Under the pieces are notes generated by a model, which did not search any database, was not told the origin of the DNA, and saw only the letters and a list, made by a program, of their open reading frames with translations. 46,693 nucleotides of DNA from Gammaproteobacteria bacterium UBA7376 (GTDB lineage Bacteria > Pseudomonadota > Gammaproteobacteria > Pseudomonadales > Azotimanducaceae), in contig DKNY01000011.1 of assembly GCA_002470275.1 (NCBI GenBank), positions 117,879 to 164,571 on the forward strand, read 5' to 3'. Positions 34,081 to 45,282 of this stretch are shown piece after piece. Both the position numbers and the translations under genes were made by a program. Within the stretch, counting starts at the first letter, position 1. Each line of letters starts with the position of its first letter.

Positions 34081-35055
34081 TCAGGGCAGCAGGTGTGCTA
34101 CGGCGTCCCTCTCTTCCGTTAGTTCCGCTTCAGTGGCGTCCATCTTTGCCTGGCTAAAGTCAGGGACATCAATACCGCTAACGATGGACCAGTCCCCTCC
34201 TGAGCAACGCACTGGGAATGAGTAAATCAAGCCCTCAGCGACACCATAGCTGCCGTCCGAATAGACGCCCATAGAAACGATGGCATCCGCGCCCAAGGCC
34301 CAATCTCGCATATGATCAATTGCCGCATTCGCTGCCGAAGCGGCGCTGGATGCGCCACGAGCTTCGATAATCGCTGCTCCACGCTGCTGAACGGTAGGGA
34401 TAAAGTCTCCCGTGTACCAATCCATATCAACCAGCGACATCGCATCGCTGCCGGCAACTGATGCCCGATGAATATCCGGATACTGAGTAGCGGAGTGATT
34501 TCCCCAGATGCAGAGCCCCTCGACCTGGCTCACATGGGCCCCGGCCTTCGCGGCAAGCTGCGCCATGGCGCGGTTATGGTCTAGGCGCGTCATCGCCGTA
34601 AAGTTACGAGGATCAATGTTTGGCGCATTACGTTGGGCGATCAGGCAATTGGTATTGGCCGGGTTACCCACCACTAGCACACGCACATTTGGATGCGCGT
34701 TGTCATTGAGCGCCTTACCCTGAGCGGAGAATATGGCCGCATTGGCCTCCAGCAGGTCTTTTCGCTCCATCCCCGGGCCACGGGGCCGAGACCCAACGAG
34801 CAAAGCATAATCTGCGTCTTTAAAAGCCAGGCTCGCATCATCGGTGTAGATGATGTCCTGAACCAAGGGGAAGGCACAGTCATCTAGCTCCATCACCACC
34901 CCTTGAACCGCGCCCAGGGCTGGGGTGATCTCCAGCAGCTGCAGGATCACTGGCTGGTCCTTGCCTAACATGGCGCCGGAGGCGACTCGAAATAACAGGG
35001 CATAGCCGATTTGGCCAGCCGCTCCGGTGATGGCGACGCGAACGGGTTCTTTCAT
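34081..35055 (-). CDS. mdh: Malate dehydrogenase
   Basis: A 324-residue NAD-dependent malate dehydrogenase of the TCA cycle. The dinucleotide loop is [19 protein letters not shown], the substrate Arg and loop lie in [20 protein letters not shown] is conserved, and the catalytic His is in [12 protein letters not shown]. Length and sequence fit the cytosolic-type (MDH2-like) clade seen in many gamma- and betaproteobacteria. The ATG at 35055 is used; a longer frame to 35124 would be non-homologous. It is divergent from gltB across about 500 nt. Confidence 0.96.
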   Translation of the reverse strand: MKEPVRVAITGAAGQIGYALLFRVASGAMLGKDQPVILQLLEITPALGAVQGVVMELDDCAFPLVQDIIYTDDASLAFKDADYALLVGSRPRGPGMERKDLLEANAAIFSAQGKALNDNAHPNVRVLVVGNPANTNCLIAQRNAPNIDPRNFTAMTRLDHNRAMAQLAAKAGAHVSQVEGLCIWGNHSATQYPDIHRASVAGSDAMSLVDMDWYTGDFIPTVQQRGAAIIEARGASSAASAANAAIDHMRDWALGADAIVSMGVYSDGSYGVAEGLIYSFPVRCSGGDWSIVSGIDVPDFSQAKMDATEAELTEERDAVAHLLP

Positions 35056-35560
35056 GATTCTTTTCTCACACAGTTGAACGAGGGGACGCGGCATTCTATG
35101 TGGTCTTGGGGAAAATTTCCGCAACCGAATCGTCCTGTAACCCCGGTGGAAGAGGAGGCATGCTATCCCCTGGGCCGAGTACCCGGCGCCACCCAGGCTC
35201 CAACGGTCACACCAGAAGACGATATTGCTGAAATATTGGTCCCTGTCCCGTCTCGGATCCGAGTCTAATACCCGTCTAAAATAGCTGCGTGAAAGCCCGC
35301 CACCACGGGCCTTAAGCGCTGCCTCTCAACTTGATTAGTATTGGTATTTCTGACATCTTTGATCGCCGGCTTAGGGAGTACATCTTACGTCTCGCTGTTT
35401 CGCCTGTGATCAACCTCCGACGACTGGCGCGCCCACCAAATTGGTTTTTCAAGCGACCGCCCACGGGATGCGCGACTGTAAGTTTCGCCCAAGAAAATAA
35501 TGCTCACGCTAGATAGAGCAGCGACCGAGGCTAGATAAGCCTCGGTAACAGAGAACAAAT
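35056..35560. other. Long intergenic region between mdh and gltB
   Basis: 505 nt with no supported gene. It should hold both divergent promoters. Short hairpins are at 35295-35310 (GCCCG/CGGGC) and 35524-35546. An open frame ending at 35268 gives a proline- and valine-rich peptide (about 56 residues from the ATG at 35098) with no ribosome-binding site and no family resemblance, so it is not called. Confidence 0.5.
35524..35546 (+). promoter_or_regulatory. Perfect 9-bp hairpin just upstream of gltB
   Basis: ACCGAGGCT at 35524-35532 and AGCCTCGGT at 35538-35546 form a perfect 9-bp stem with a 5-nt loop, ending 14 nt before the gltB ATG. It is well placed to affect translation initiation or mRNA stability. 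No T-run follows, so it is not a terminator; its function is inferred. Confidence 0.55.
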
Positions 35561-38500
35561 ATGACTATAACTTTTAACGGGAATTTCCCGGCTAAGACTG
35601 GCCTCTACGACCCCGCAAGTGAGAAAGACGGTTGCGGCATTGGGTTCGTTTGCGACATCAAAGGCCGAGCGAGCCACCAGATTATCGAAGAAGCGAAGCT
35701 CATGAACTGCTGCATGGAGCATCGTGGCGGGGTTGGTTACGAACAGAATACGGGTGATGGTGCTGGCGTCCTGACCGGTCTCCCCCACCACCTCCTGCAA
35801 AGCATCGCCAAAAATGAATTGAATGCGACCTTGCCCGCTGAGGGTCAGTATGGTGTCGGCATCGTCTTCTTGCCCACCGACCCTGCACAGCGCCTGGCCT
35901 GTAAGCAGAAGATTGAACAGGTGACGGCCGAGGTCGGCCAGCAGCTTGTTGGATGGCGCGATCTGCCGACGGACCCGGATACCGCCGATGTCGGCAAGGC
36001 CGCACGAGCAGCGATGCCGGCCTTTGAGCAAGTCTTCATTGCGGCGGCTGGCAGTGAGGTGAACGACTCCGAGACCTTCGAGCGCACGCTGTACCGAATT
36101 CGAAAATACGCGACGCACCAGGTCAAGCAAGACCAAGACCTCAGCCAACGGCATTTATTCTACGTTTGCTCGCTGTCCACCAAGGTCATCATTTACAAGG
36201 GCATGTTGACCCCGGACCAGCTTTTCCCCTTTTATCCGGACCTGCTCAACCCCGAGTACCAAAGCCATCTGGCTATGGTCCACTCCCGCTTTAGCACCAA
36301 TACCTTTCCGTCCTGGGATCGAGCCCAGCCCAACAGATTCATGAGCCATAACGGCGAAATCAATACCCTGCTTGGCAACGTTAACGCCATGAACGCGAGA
36401 GAAGGCACGGTATCCTCGCCCTTCTTTGGCGATTCGATTTCTCAGCTATTCCCGATTGTCGAACCAGACTGTTCTGACTCCGGCAATTTCGACAACGTTT
36501 TGGAATTCTTGCTGATGTCCGGGCGAACGCTGCCCGAAGCCATGCTGATGATGATTCCGGAGGCTTGGCAGCAACATGCCCAGATGTCGCCGGAGAAGAG
36601 GGCCTTCTACGAATACAACGCCTGTTTGCTTGAACCCTGGGACGGCCCAGCGTCTATCGCCTTCACTGACGGCTCCTACATTGGTGCGGTGCTGGACCGA
36701 AATGGCCTGCGACCCTCTCGCTATTACATCACCGATGACGATAAGTGCATCATGGCCTCGGAGGTTGGCGTCGTTTCCGTTGACCCCGCCAGGGTGGTGA
36801 CCAAGGGCAGGCTGCAGCCTGGTCGTATTTTTCTTATCGACTTCGAACAGGGTCGGATGATCCCAGACGAGGAGCTAAAGACTGATCTGGCTGCCCGGCG
36901 ACCCTATCAACAGTGGTTGGCTGAACAGAGGATTGATCTAAGCGATCTGCCCCAAGCGCCAGGCGCGGACTTTAATCTTGTGACGCTGATGCCACGAATG
37001 CGCGCCTTGGGTTATACCCAGGAAACGCTGCAGTTCATGCTGCTGCCCATGATTAGCGAGCTACGGGACCCCCTGGGGTCTATGGGTAACGACGCAGCCC
37101 TTGCGGTAATGTCTGATAAGCCCCGCATGCTCTACGACTACTTCAAACAGCGCTTTGCGCAGGTCACGAATCCACCCATCGATTCAATTCGAGAAGAGGT
37201 GATCATGGCGCTGCCCTGCTATGTGGGCCCGGAGCAAAACCTCCTGCAAACCGAGGCGGAAAATGCCCATCGGCTATGGGTACCCCACCCAATTTTGACC
37301 AACGATGAGCTCGCTTCGATATCCGCCATGCATTACCGAGGCTGGAAGACGGCGACCATCGACATTACCTACAACAGTCAGAGCGGTATCGCGGGGCTGC
37401 AGGCTGCACTGGAGCGAATCAACAACGAGGCCAGTCAGGCCATCAAGGATGGCTACAGTCTAGTCGTCCTCAGCGACAGACAGCTGGCCATGGACAGAGT
37501 GGCGATGAGTAGCCTGCTTGCCGTCGGAAGCGTTCACCAGCACCTGGTGGCGAAGCACGAGCGTAGTCAGATCGGCCTGATTCTCGAAACCGGTGAAGCC
37601 CGCGAAGTCCATCATCACTGCCTGCTCATCGGCTATGGTGCCGATGCCATCAACCCATACCTAGCATTTGAAGCCCTTTGGCATCATCAAGCACAAGGTG
37701 CCTTTGATCAGGTGGCCAACGTTGCTTCTCGCGAGGACGTCGTGGCCAACTACAAAAAGGCCGTGGGCAAGGGGATGCTCAAGGTCATGGCCAAAATGGG
37801 TATATCGACCCTTCAATCCTACAAAGGGGCTCAAATTTTTGAGGCCGTCGGCCTTGCTGGCGATGTTATTCATCAAGCGTTTACAGGCACCGCGAGCCGC
37901 GTAGAAGGGGTTTCGCTTGAGGTGCTGGCAGAAGAAATGCAGCGCAGACATGACCTCGGCTATCCACGACGGGACCAACACCAGGTTAATGTCCTGCCAA
38001 ATCCGGGCGACTTCCACTGGCGACGCCACGGCGACACCCATATGTGGGACCCCTCATCCGTTGCTAACCTGCAGCGGGCGGCGAAGACCGATGACCACAA
38101 TGCCTATCAAGCCTTCGCTCGCCAGGTGAACGAGGAGAATACCCGCAAGGCAACCCTCCGCGGGCTGTTGGACTTCAATCTCCCCAGCTCCGGCATCGCC
38201 CTGGAAGAAGTAGAATCCGCAGGCGAGATCGTCAAACGTTTCGCCACCGGCGCCATGAGCTTTGGGTCAATTAGCGCAGAAGCCCATGAGTCCTTAGCCA
38301 TTGCCATGAATCGCATGGGCGGCAAGTCCAATACCGGTGAGGGTGGTGAAGACGCGAAACGCTTCCTGCCCATGCCCAACGGCGACTCAAAGCGGTCGGC
38401 GATTAAGCAGGTAGCCAGCGGTAGGTTCGGCGTCACTATCAACTACTTGAGCAACGCTGACGAACTGCAGATCAAAATTATTCAGGGTGCTAAACCGGGA

Positions 38501-40123
38501 GAGGGCGGCGAGCTGCCCGGGGGCAAGGTAGACGATTATATCGCGAGCCTGCGTCATTCGACGCCAGGGGTTGGTCTCATATCCCCGCCCCCACACCACG
38601 ATATTTATTCTATCGAGGATATGGCCCAGCTGATCCATGACCTTAAAAACGCGAACCCGCAGGCCCGCATTAGCGTCAAGCTTGGTGCGGAAATCGGTGT
38701 GGGTACCGTTGCGGCTGGCGTGACCAAGGCCAGAGCCGACCACCTGGTAATCGCTGGGGACTCCGGCGGAACAGGCGCTTCGCCCCTCACCTCCATCAAA
38801 CACGCTGGTGTGCCATGGGAACTCGGCGTGGCGGAAACCCATCAAACCCTGGTGATGAACAATCTTCGGTCCCGGGTCGTGTTACAAACAGATGGCCAGC
38901 TCAAAACAGGCCGAGATGTTGCGATTGCGGCTCTGCTGGGCGCCGAAGAATATGGCTTTGCCACCGCACCCCTGATCGCGCTGGGCTGCATTATGATGCG
39001 CAAATGCCATCTGAATACCTGCCCGGTAGGCATTGCAACCCAGGACCCAGAGCTACGTAAAAAGTTCAATGGGCAGCCAGAGCATGTCGTGAACTACCTC
39101 TTCATGGTCGCCAACGAAATGCGCGACATTATGGCCACGCTCGGGGTGCATTCCGTCAATGAAATGATTGGCAGGGTCGACCTTCTTAAAACTGAAGCGG
39201 CCGTGGGCCACTGGAAAGCTCAGGGCATCGATCTGAGCGCGATCCTTGCCCCCGCCCAGGAGCCAGAGGAATACCTGGGCAGCTATGCCATACACCAGCA
39301 GGATCATCAGCTGGACAAGGCGCTGGATAATCGGCTGATTAAGCTGGCAGAACCTGCCCTGGCCCGTGGCGAGCGCGTTACCGCAGAGCTTCCCATCATC
39401 AACACCAATCGGGTTGTCGGTGCCATGCTGTCCCATCAGGTGATCAGTCGGGTCGGCCCACAAATGCTCGAGGATGACACGGTCCACTTCAAGCTGAACG
39501 GTAGTGCCGGGCAAAGCCTGGGTTGCTGGTTAGCTAAGGGCATCACCCTTGAGGTGGAAGGTGATGCCAACGACTTTGTCGGCAAGGGGCTGTCCGGCGG
39601 ACGCGTTGTCATTTATCCCCCCAGAGTCAGTACCTTTGTCGCCGAGCAAAATATTCTGCTTGGCAATGTTGCGCTTTATGGCGCGACCTCTGGCGAAGCC
39701 TACTTCCGAGGTATGGCGGCAGAGAGGTTCTGCGTTCGTAACAGCGGTGCCAGAGCCGTAGTTGAGGGTGTAGGCGATCATGGCTGCGAATACATGACTG
39801 GCGGACGTACCGTGATTTTAGGCCCGACCGGCCGCAACTTTGCTGCGGGCATGAGTGGTGGTATCGCCTACGTTTGGGACCCTGCTGCCGCCTTCCCAGC
39901 ACGCTGCAATACCGAGATGGTGGACCTGGACCCCGTTGCTGAAGCAGAGGACCTTGAGGAGCTTCGATACATGATCGAGCGTCACCACCACTTGACCGGT
40001 TCTTCCGTTGCGGAAAATATCCTTCAGCGATGGGAGCAGTCCGTTTCAGAGTTCGTAAAGGTGATGCCCCGCGACTATAAGCGGGTCTTGGAACAACAGC
40101 GACTACAGGTTAGCGCTGGCTAA
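35561..40123 (+). CDS. gltB: Glutamate synthase (NADPH) large subunit
   Basis: A 1520-residue large subunit that makes glutamate from 2-oxoglutarate and glutamine. A 24-residue propeptide precedes the catalytic Cys25 (KDGCGIGF), exposed after cleavage, in an N-terminal class II amidotransferase domain. The FMN-binding synthase domain follows, with NTGEGGED and [16 protein letters not shown], then the 3Fe-4S cluster motif [13 protein letters not shown]. The C terminus is the GXGXG beta-helix domain ([15 protein letters not shown]). It is co-transcribed with gltD, 35 nt away. Confidence 0.98.
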   Translation: MTITFNGNFPAKTGLYDPASEKDGCGIGFVCDIKGRASHQIIEEAKLMNCCMEHRGGVGYEQNTGDGAGVLTGLPHHLLQSIAKNELNATLPAEGQYGVGIVFLPTDPAQRLACKQKIEQVTAEVGQQLVGWRDLPTDPDTADVGKAARAAMPAFEQVFIAAAGSEVNDSETFERTLYRIRKYATHQVKQDQDLSQRHLFYVCSLSTKVIIYKGMLTPDQLFPFYPDLLNPEYQSHLAMVHSRFSTNTFPSWDRAQPNRFMSHNGEINTLLGNVNAMNAREGTVSSPFFGDSISQLFPIVEPDCSDSGNFDNVLEFLLMSGRTLPEAMLMMIPEAWQQHAQMSPEKRAFYEYNACLLEPWDGPASIAFTDGSYIGAVLDRNGLRPSRYYITDDDKCIMASEVGVVSVDPARVVTKGRLQPGRIFLIDFEQGRMIPDEELKTDLAARRPYQQWLAEQRIDLSDLPQAPGADFNLVTLMPRMRALGYTQETLQFMLLPMISELRDPLGSMGNDAALAVMSDKPRMLYDYFKQRFAQVTNPPIDSIREEVIMALPCYVGPEQNLLQTEAENAHRLWVPHPILTNDELASISAMHYRGWKTATIDITYNSQSGIAGLQAALERINNEASQAIKDGYSLVVLSDRQLAMDRVAMSSLLAVGSVHQHLVAKHERSQIGLILETGEAREVHHHCLLIGYGADAINPYLAFEALWHHQAQGAFDQVANVASREDVVANYKKAVGKGMLKVMAKMGISTLQSYKGAQIFEAVGLAGDVIHQAFTGTASRVEGVSLEVLAEEMQRRHDLGYPRRDQHQVNVLPNPGDFHWRRHGDTHMWDPSSVANLQRAAKTDDHNAYQAFARQVNEENTRKATLRGLLDFNLPSSGIALEEVESAGEIVKRFATGAMSFGSISAEAHESLAIAMNRMGGKSNTGEGGEDAKRFLPMPNGDSKRSAIKQVASGRFGVTINYLSNADELQIKIIQGAKPGEGGELPGGKVDDYIASLRHSTPGVGLISPPPHHDIYSIEDMAQLIHDLKNANPQARISVKLGAEIGVGTVAAGVTKARADHLVIAGDSGGTGASPLTSIKHAGVPWELGVAETHQTLVMNNLRSRVVLQTDGQLKTGRDVAIAALLGAEEYGFATAPLIALGCIMMRKCHLNTCPVGIATQDPELRKKFNGQPEHVVNYLFMVANEMRDIMATLGVHSVNEMIGRVDLLKTEAAVGHWKAQGIDLSAILAPAQEPEEYLGSYAIHQQDHQLDKALDNRLIKLAEPALARGERVTAELPIINTNRVVGAMLSHQVISRVGPQMLEDDTVHFKLNGSAGQSLGCWLAKGITLEVEGDANDFVGKGLSGGRVVIYPPRVSTFVAEQNILLGNVALYGATSGEAYFRGMAAERFCVRNSGARAVVEGVGDHGCEYMTGGRTVILGPTGRNFAAGMSGGIAYVWDPAAAFPARCNTEMVDLDPVAEAEDLEELRYMIERHHHLTGSSVAENILQRWEQSVSEFVKVMPRDYKRVLEQQRLQVSAG

Positions 40124-40158
40124 GAATAACTCGAAAAAAACAGCGAGATGTAAGAGAT

Positions 40159-41622
40159 ATGGGTAAGCCCACAGGATTTATAGAATTCCCGCGACAGGCG
40201 GCGCCTTATCGTGCGCCGGCCGAGCGCCTGCTGGATTTCAATGAAATCTATACCGACCACGACATTCAGCGACTGAGTACCCAGAGCGCGCGCTGTATGG
40301 ACTGCGGCGTCCCCTTTTGTCAGTCGGAAGAGGGCTGCCCGATACATAACCTCATCCCGGAATTTAACGATCTCGTTTACCGCGACCAGTGGCATGAGGC
40401 CTTGGATCGGCTGCAAAAGACCAACAATTTCCCAGAATTTACCGGCCGCGTCTGCCCTGCTCCCTGTGAGGGTTCCTGTGTCCTGGGGATCACAGACCCT
40501 GCTGTGACCATCAAAAACATCGAGATGGCCATTATCGATCGAGGGTTTGAAGAGGGTTGGGTACTGCCCAACACGCCCTCGATAAGAACAGGAAAGACGG
40601 TAGCGATAATTGGTTCGGGGCCCGCAGGCTTGGCGGCAGCAGACCAGCTGAACATGGTGGGGCATAGCGTTACCGTCTATGAGCGCGCCGACCGTATCGG
40701 CGGTCTGCTAATGTACGGCATTCCCAATATGAAGCTGGCCAAGGAAGACGTTGTTGAGAGAAGAGTGCGTCTTTTGGAAGAAGCGGGTATTTCTTTCATG
40801 ACCAACTCACCCGTAGGCGATGGCAGCGATGGATCGTTGGACGCTTCTCAGCTACAGCAAGAATACGATGTGGTGCTTTACGCCACGGGCGCTACGGTAC
40901 CCAGAGATTTACCCATCGACGGTCGAGAACTTAAGGGCGTGCACTTCGCTATGGACTTCTTAACGGCCAACACGAAGAGCCTCATGGACTCCGAGCATGC
41001 CGACGGCGACTATATTTCTGCCAAAGATAAGCATGTCATCGTAATCGGCGGCGGCGATACCGGCACGGACTGTATCGGTACATCCCTACGTCACGGCTGC
41101 AAGAGCCTAGTGAATTTCGAGCTCTTCCCCAAGCCTCCAGAAACTCGAGACGCAAACAATCCCTGGCCGACCTGGCCACGAATCTTTCGGGTGGACTATG
41201 GCCACGAGGAAGCCGCGCACAAGCAGGGTTCAGATCCTCGCGTCTACTCCATATCCTCCCTCTGCTTCGTGGGCAACGACGCTGGAGAGCTTACGGGTGT
41301 GCGCACGGTTGAAGTCGAAATGAAGGACGGTCGTTTTGAGAACGTTCCTGGCAGTGAGAAGGACTGGCCCGCAGACTTGGTGTTCTTGGCGATGGGTTTC
41401 CTGGGGCCCGAACACGGTGCATCGGATCCGCTTCAGCTTGAGTATGACGAACGGTCGAACTATCGAGCAGAATATGGTGAATACAGAACGAGCGTTGACG
41501 GTGTCTTTGCCGCCGGCGACTGTCGGCGAGGTCAATCGCTGGTCGTACGCGCAATCAATGAAGGCCGTGAGGCAGCTCGGGAAATCGACCGCCACCTAAT
41601 GGGACATACCGAACTCCCCTAG
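40159..41622 (+). CDS. gltD: Glutamate synthase (NADPH) small subunit
   Basis: A 487-residue FAD/NADPH subunit feeding electrons to GltB. The N-terminal iron-sulfur domain has Cys46, Cys49, Cys54 and Cys60 ([16 protein letters not shown]) and [16 protein letters not shown] binding is [14 protein letters not shown] and NADPH binding is [14 protein letters not shown]. The C-terminal block is [16 protein letters not shown]. It converges on the SPOR gene with a 19-nt gap. Confidence 0.98.
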   Translation: MGKPTGFIEFPRQAAPYRAPAERLLDFNEIYTDHDIQRLSTQSARCMDCGVPFCQSEEGCPIHNLIPEFNDLVYRDQWHEALDRLQKTNNFPEFTGRVCPAPCEGSCVLGITDPAVTIKNIEMAIIDRGFEEGWVLPNTPSIRTGKTVAIIGSGPAGLAAADQLNMVGHSVTVYERADRIGGLLMYGIPNMKLAKEDVVERRVRLLEEAGISFMTNSPVGDGSDGSLDASQLQQEYDVVLYATGATVPRDLPIDGRELKGVHFAMDFLTANTKSLMDSEHADGDYISAKDKHVIVIGGGDTGTDCIGTSLRHGCKSLVNFELFPKPPETRDANNPWPTWPRIFRVDYGHEEAAHKQGSDPRVYSISSLCFVGNDAGELTGVRTVEVEMKDGRFENVPGSEKDWPADLVFLAMGFLGPEHGASDPLQLEYDERSNYRAEYGEYRTSVDGVFAAGDCRRGQSLVVRAINEGREAAREIDRHLMGHTELP

Positions 41623-41640
41623 GGACCTGCGAGCAAGGTC

Positions 41641-42060
41641 TTAGGGCGTATCCTGCAGCGTCGTTCGAATGCGCTGCTGCAGTCCAGCGACAGAACGGAC
41701 GAGAAAGGAATCTGGCATGAGCGTCGGTCCCTGCATTAACCGCGTTGCTGCCTTAGCCTGTTCTGGGGCGGCAAAGCTGCCGTACACCACGACGTAGAGG
41801 AGTTCCTCGCCACGCCGGTAGCGAAAGGTGGCGACCTGCTGCATATCCAGCCCCTCCTGATCCAGGCTTGCCAAAAAGCGACGCGTTTGCTCGCGACCAG
41901 AGAGCGTAATGAGCTGTAGGGTATGGTGGGCGGGAGGCTGACGAAGAATCCACTCAGCGGGCTGAGCGGTCTGGGCAGAGAGTGGCCCTAACGAGCAACC
42001 GACGATTAAACCCCAGAGCCATCTGGACCTCGCGCCCACCCGTCCTCGGGCAGGGTTCAT
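41641..42060 (-). CDS. SPOR domain protein (short DamX-like)
   Basis: A 139-residue protein with an N-terminal hydrophobic signal or anchor (LWGLIVGCSLGPLSAQ) and a SPOR peptidoglycan-binding domain at about 44-113 (HHTLQLITLSGREQTRRFLAS, VVVYGSFAAPEQAKAATRL). SPOR domains bind denuded glycan at the division site. In relatives the gene after aroB is damX, about three times longer and membrane-anchored; here only the SPOR part remains. It overlaps aroB by 4 nt. Confidence 0.86.
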   Translation of the reverse strand: MNPARGRVGARSRWLWGLIVGCSLGPLSAQTAQPAEWILRQPPAHHTLQLITLSGREQTRRFLASLDQEGLDMQQVATFRYRRGEELLYVVVYGSFAAPEQAKAATRLMQGPTLMPDSFLVRSVAGLQQRIRTTLQDTP

Positions 42061-43172
42061 AAAAAGGTTTCCAGCAGGTGCAGCAGCTCAGCCTCCGGAA
42101 CATCATCAGCCACAAAAACGTCACCCAACGATCTCGCTAAGATAAAGCGCATGCGCCCATCCACCACTTTTTTATCCATCCCCATAGCAGCGATGAAAGC
42201 ACTCGGCTCCAGTGATTTACCGGACAAACTCACCGGCAGGCCGAGTTTCTGAATAAGGGCCGTTTGCCGATGCGCCTGGGCCTGATCGAGGCCCGCAACC
42301 TGCTGGGACAGTGCTGCCGCCATCACCATGCCTATGGCAACCGCCTCGCCATGCAGCCAGGTTCCATACCCACTGAGGTTCTCAATCGCGTGGCCAAAGG
42401 TATGGCCATAATTCAAGATAGCGCGCCGTCCCTGCTCACGCTCATCATCACTGACTACGTCCGCCTTAATCTCGCAGGAGCGGCGGATGGCGTAACCCAG
42501 AGCAGTCCCATCTCGTTCACGCAGGGCGTCGGCATTGGCTTCTAACCACTGGAAAAAAGCCGCATCGTAGATCACGCCGTATTTCAAAACCTCGGCTAAG
42601 CCTGCGGCGTACTCGCGCTGGGGCAAGCTCTGTAGTACGCCGGTATCAGCAAGTACGGCGGCGGGCTGGTAAAAGGCGCCGATCATATTCTTTCCGTTAG
42701 GGTGATTCACCGCGGTCTTGCCGCCCACGGATGAGTCTACCTGAGCCAGCAAAGTGGTAGGCACCTGGATAAAACTAACCCCTCGCTGGAAGGTCGCCGC
42801 GACAAAGCCCACCAAGTCTCCGACGACACCCCCACCCAGAGCAATCAACGTCGTGCTGCGGTTATGCCGGGCCTGCATAAGAAAATCCATGAGCAGTCCA
42901 TAGGTCTCCAGGGTTTTTGAGGCCTCTCCATCCGGCAGCTGGTAGAGGTCAACGTGGAAATCCGGCAGAGCCTCCGCAATCACATGGGCATACAGCGGGC
43001 CAACCACGTCATTGGTGATGATCGCTACCTGACTGCCGCCAATATGTGGAACAAGAAGATCCCTAAGGAGATTGGACTGTCCTAATCCAAGATCGCCAAT
43101 ATGAATGGCGTAGCTGCGCTCGCCCAGCGCGACGTTCACACTCTCGTATGCGTGTTGATGTTCTGCAGCCAT
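42057..43172 (-). CDS. aroB: 3-dehydroquinate synthase
   Basis: A 371-residue second enzyme of the shikimate pathway, converting DAHP to 3-dehydroquinate with NAD+ and a divalent metal. The motifs are GGGVVGDLVGFVAATFQRG (NAD binding), QVDSSVGGKTAVNHPNGKN and the metal-ligand helix NYGHTFGHAIE, with a late LHGEAVAIGM. It lies 2 nt after aroK in the canonical aroK-aroB pair. Confidence 0.98.
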   Translation of the reverse strand: MAAEHQHAYESVNVALGERSYAIHIGDLGLGQSNLLRDLLVPHIGGSQVAIITNDVVGPLYAHVIAEALPDFHVDLYQLPDGEASKTLETYGLLMDFLMQARHNRSTTLIALGGGVVGDLVGFVAATFQRGVSFIQVPTTLLAQVDSSVGGKTAVNHPNGKNMIGAFYQPAAVLADTGVLQSLPQREYAAGLAEVLKYGVIYDAAFFQWLEANADALRERDGTALGYAIRRSCEIKADVVSDDEREQGRRAILNYGHTFGHAIENLSGYGTWLHGEAVAIGMVMAAALSQQVAGLDQAQAHRQTALIQKLGLPVSLSGKSLEPSAFIAAMGMDKKVVDGRMRFILARSLGDVFVADDVPEAELLHLLETFL

Positions 43173-43174
43173 TC

Positions 43175-43732
43175 TCAGCCCCCACGCTCAGCGTCATCGA
43201 CGCCATAATTTGCATTTGCTGGGTCGCGATAACGTTTAACGATTTGCTTGGCGACGCTAGATGCGCTCCGCCGATCCGTGTTGACGCGATAATCCGCAAT
43301 CTCGCGATACAGCGGCGCCCTGTGTTCGGCAAGGTCACGCAGCGTTTTGGCCGGCTTGGGGCCCTGGAGCAGCGGCCGCTTGCGGTCCCGCCGCGTGCGC
43401 CTCAAAAGCTTATCGATGGAACCATCCAAATGGACCACCAATCCCCGCTCCGCAAGTCTTTGTCGGTTGATATCACGGACCACGACACCGCCGCCTGTCG
43501 CCATGACAATGCCAGATTTACGACTCAGCTCATCAATAATCTGCTCTTCGCGATTACGAAAGCCGCTTTCTCCCTCAACGTCAAAAATCCAGGCAATTTC
43601 TGCGCCGGCTCGTCGCTCGATTTCGTGATCCGAATCATAAAAGGGGAGGTCAAGAGCCAGAGCCAGTTGCCGCCCAACCGTGCTCTTTCCAACTGCCATC
43701 ATCCCAATCAGAAAGATATTTTGTTCACTCAT
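43175..43732 (-). CDS. aroK: Shikimate kinase
   Basis: A 185-residue P-loop kinase that phosphorylates shikimate. Walker A is GMMAVGKSTVGR (about 10-21) with the second metal-binding Asp in FYDSDHEIERR, the shikimate-binding GGGVVVRD and a lid with RRDRKRPLL. The P-loop has Val where most AroK proteins have Ala/Gly (GPMGAGKST), a mild variant. It follows the pil genes, as in many pseudomonads. Confidence 0.96.
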   Translation of the reverse strand: MSEQNIFLIGMMAVGKSTVGRQLALALDLPFYDSDHEIERRAGAEIAWIFDVEGESGFRNREEQIIDELSRKSGIVMATGGGVVVRDINRQRLAERGLVVHLDGSIDKLLRRTRRDRKRPLLQGPKPAKTLRDLAEHRAPLYREIADYRVNTDRRSASSVAKQIVKRYRDPANANYGVDDAERGG

Positions 43733-43830
43733 GGCCTGTCGCGCCGAAACATGGGCTTAGTGTAAAGCACTGCCCATAAATAGGCGAAGGCATCAAAAGA
43801 CCCGCAGGCGCACCCGACCAATGAGCTTGA

Positions 43831-45282
43831 TCAGCGGGCCAGCTTCAGCACGGTCGGCGTAATAAAGACCAATAGTTGTTGTTGGTCGGCGCGTTTGCGC
43901 TCCCCGCGAAACAGGCGACCCAGGACGGGCAGCGTACCCAAGAGCGGCACGCGAGTACGGGCGTTACTATCGTCCTGCTGCAAAATGCCCCCAAGGACTA
44001 GGGTATCCCCGTTGGCCACGAAGACCGTAGTCTCCATGGCGTTGGTGTTGATAGAGGGAATGCCGTTAAAAATCTGACCCACAGCGTCCTGACGAATGTT
44101 CAGGCGCAGGATGATGCCATTATCCGGCGTAACCTGAGGTGTCACGTGGAGCCGTAGGACTGCATCCTTAAACGAGGTAGAGGTCGCCCCACTGCGGCTG
44201 GTCTCCTGATAGGGTATCTCCACGCCGGACTCGATTACGGCGGGCGCTTGGTCCGTGGTGAGTATCTGAGGGCGTGCGAGTACTCGGGCCTGGCCTTGAT
44301 CCACCAAAGCCGAAAGCTCCGCATCAATGCCCAAACCACGTCGCACCAGCCCCAGGGTTAGCTGGCCCGCCTGAGAAAAATTGGCTGGCGCGGACACCTC
44401 TGCCCGCCACGACGATAGGCGACCTGGCCTCTCCTCATCTGCAACAGGCCCGGCGTTGGCCTCTTCAGACGTATTGGGCGCTACAGGCGAGGAAGCCCCA
44501 GAGGAAAGACCCCAACGGATACCAAATGCCGCATGGATAGAATCACTGGCTCGCACCAGGCGCGCGGATATGGAAACCTGCTTTAAGGGGATGTCTAGCT
44601 GATCAATGATCAGCGATACCTGCTGCAGATGAGACGCGATATCGGCGACAACTAAGGCGTTGATCCGCTGATCCACAAAAACCGAACCTCGATCTGACAG
44701 GAGCCTGCTCGCTGGGCTTTCGATAAGCGCCTCAAGGTCTCCGGCCGTCGCATAATGTAGGCGATAGACCTGATGGGTTATCGGAACCAACTGCCGCTCA
44801 GCCTCAATCTCCATTAACTGTTGCCGCTGTTGAAGGGCAAACTCCTCTAGGGTCAGAATCCACCGCACGTTAGCCAGGCGCTGTTCCCTAAGTCCTGCGG
44901 CTTTGAGCACTAGTTCCCACGCTTGCTGCCAGTCCATCTTTTCAAGGGTCAGTGAAATCGACCCTTGAACGCGATCACTGATCAGCACGTTTTCGTGCCG
45001 AAGGTCTGCCATGGCCTGCAGCAACCGTGAAACCTGCGCCTGCTGCGCGTTCAGCCGAACCACGGGGCCCGTTGCGTCATCCGCCTTAACCAGCGTTACA
45101 AGATTTTGAGGCGACCCTTGTGCCTGCTCATGCTCATGGGATTGGAAGGGATTACGCAGGGGAGCTTCTGCAGACCCTCCAGTCGGTGCCGCCAGCGCAC
45201 AGACAACAAGCAACGCAGCGGCGGGCAGCCAACACCAAGCTTCGAAGCATGCCCATGAAGCTGAGGACGTCCCCCTTTTCAT
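43831..45282 (-). CDS. pilQ: Type IV pilus secretin PilQ, short form
   Basis: A 483-residue outer-membrane secretin from the ATG at 45282. Signal peptide (LLVVCALAAPTGGS), an STN domain (RLNAQQAQVSRLLQAMADLR, about 72-130), a NolW/N1-type segment (VYRLHYATAGDLEALIESP) and the secretin domain (VLARPQILTTDQAPAVIESG, VANGDTLVLGGILQQDDSN, ending LLVFITPTVLKLAR). Typical PilQ is about 700 residues and starts with AMIN peptidoglycan-binding domains, which are absent here. The ATG overlaps the pilO stop by 4 nt; an open frame to 45516 overlaps pilO out of frame. Confidence 0.93.
   Translation of the reverse strand: MKRGTSSASWACFEAWCWLPAAALLVVCALAAPTGGSAEAPLRNPFQSHEHEQAQGSPQNLVTLVKADDATGPVVRLNAQQAQVSRLLQAMADLRHENVLISDRVQGSISLTLEKMDWQQAWELVLKAAGLREQRLANVRWILTLEEFALQQRQQLMEIEAERQLVPITHQVYRLHYATAGDLEALIESPASRLLSDRGSVFVDQRINALVVADIASHLQQVSLIIDQLDIPLKQVSISARLVRASDSIHAAFGIRWGLSSGASSPVAPNTSEEANAGPVADEERPGRLSSWRAEVSAPANFSQAGQLTLGLVRRGLGIDAELSALVDQGQARVLARPQILTTDQAPAVIESGVEIPYQETSRSGATSTSFKDAVLRLHVTPQVTPDNGIILRLNIRQDAVGQIFNGIPSINTNAMETTVFVANGDTLVLGGILQQDDSNARTRVPLLGTLPVLGRLFRGERKRADQQQLLVFITPTVLKLAR

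Noticed and set aside
35011..35268. 85-aa plus-strand frame in the mdh-gltB gap
   Set aside because: The first part overlaps mdh antisense; the rest is Pro/Val-rich with no ribosome-binding site.
35531..36154. 207-aa minus-strand frame opposite the gltB start
   Set aside because: It overlaps the GltB amidotransferase domain and has no independent support.
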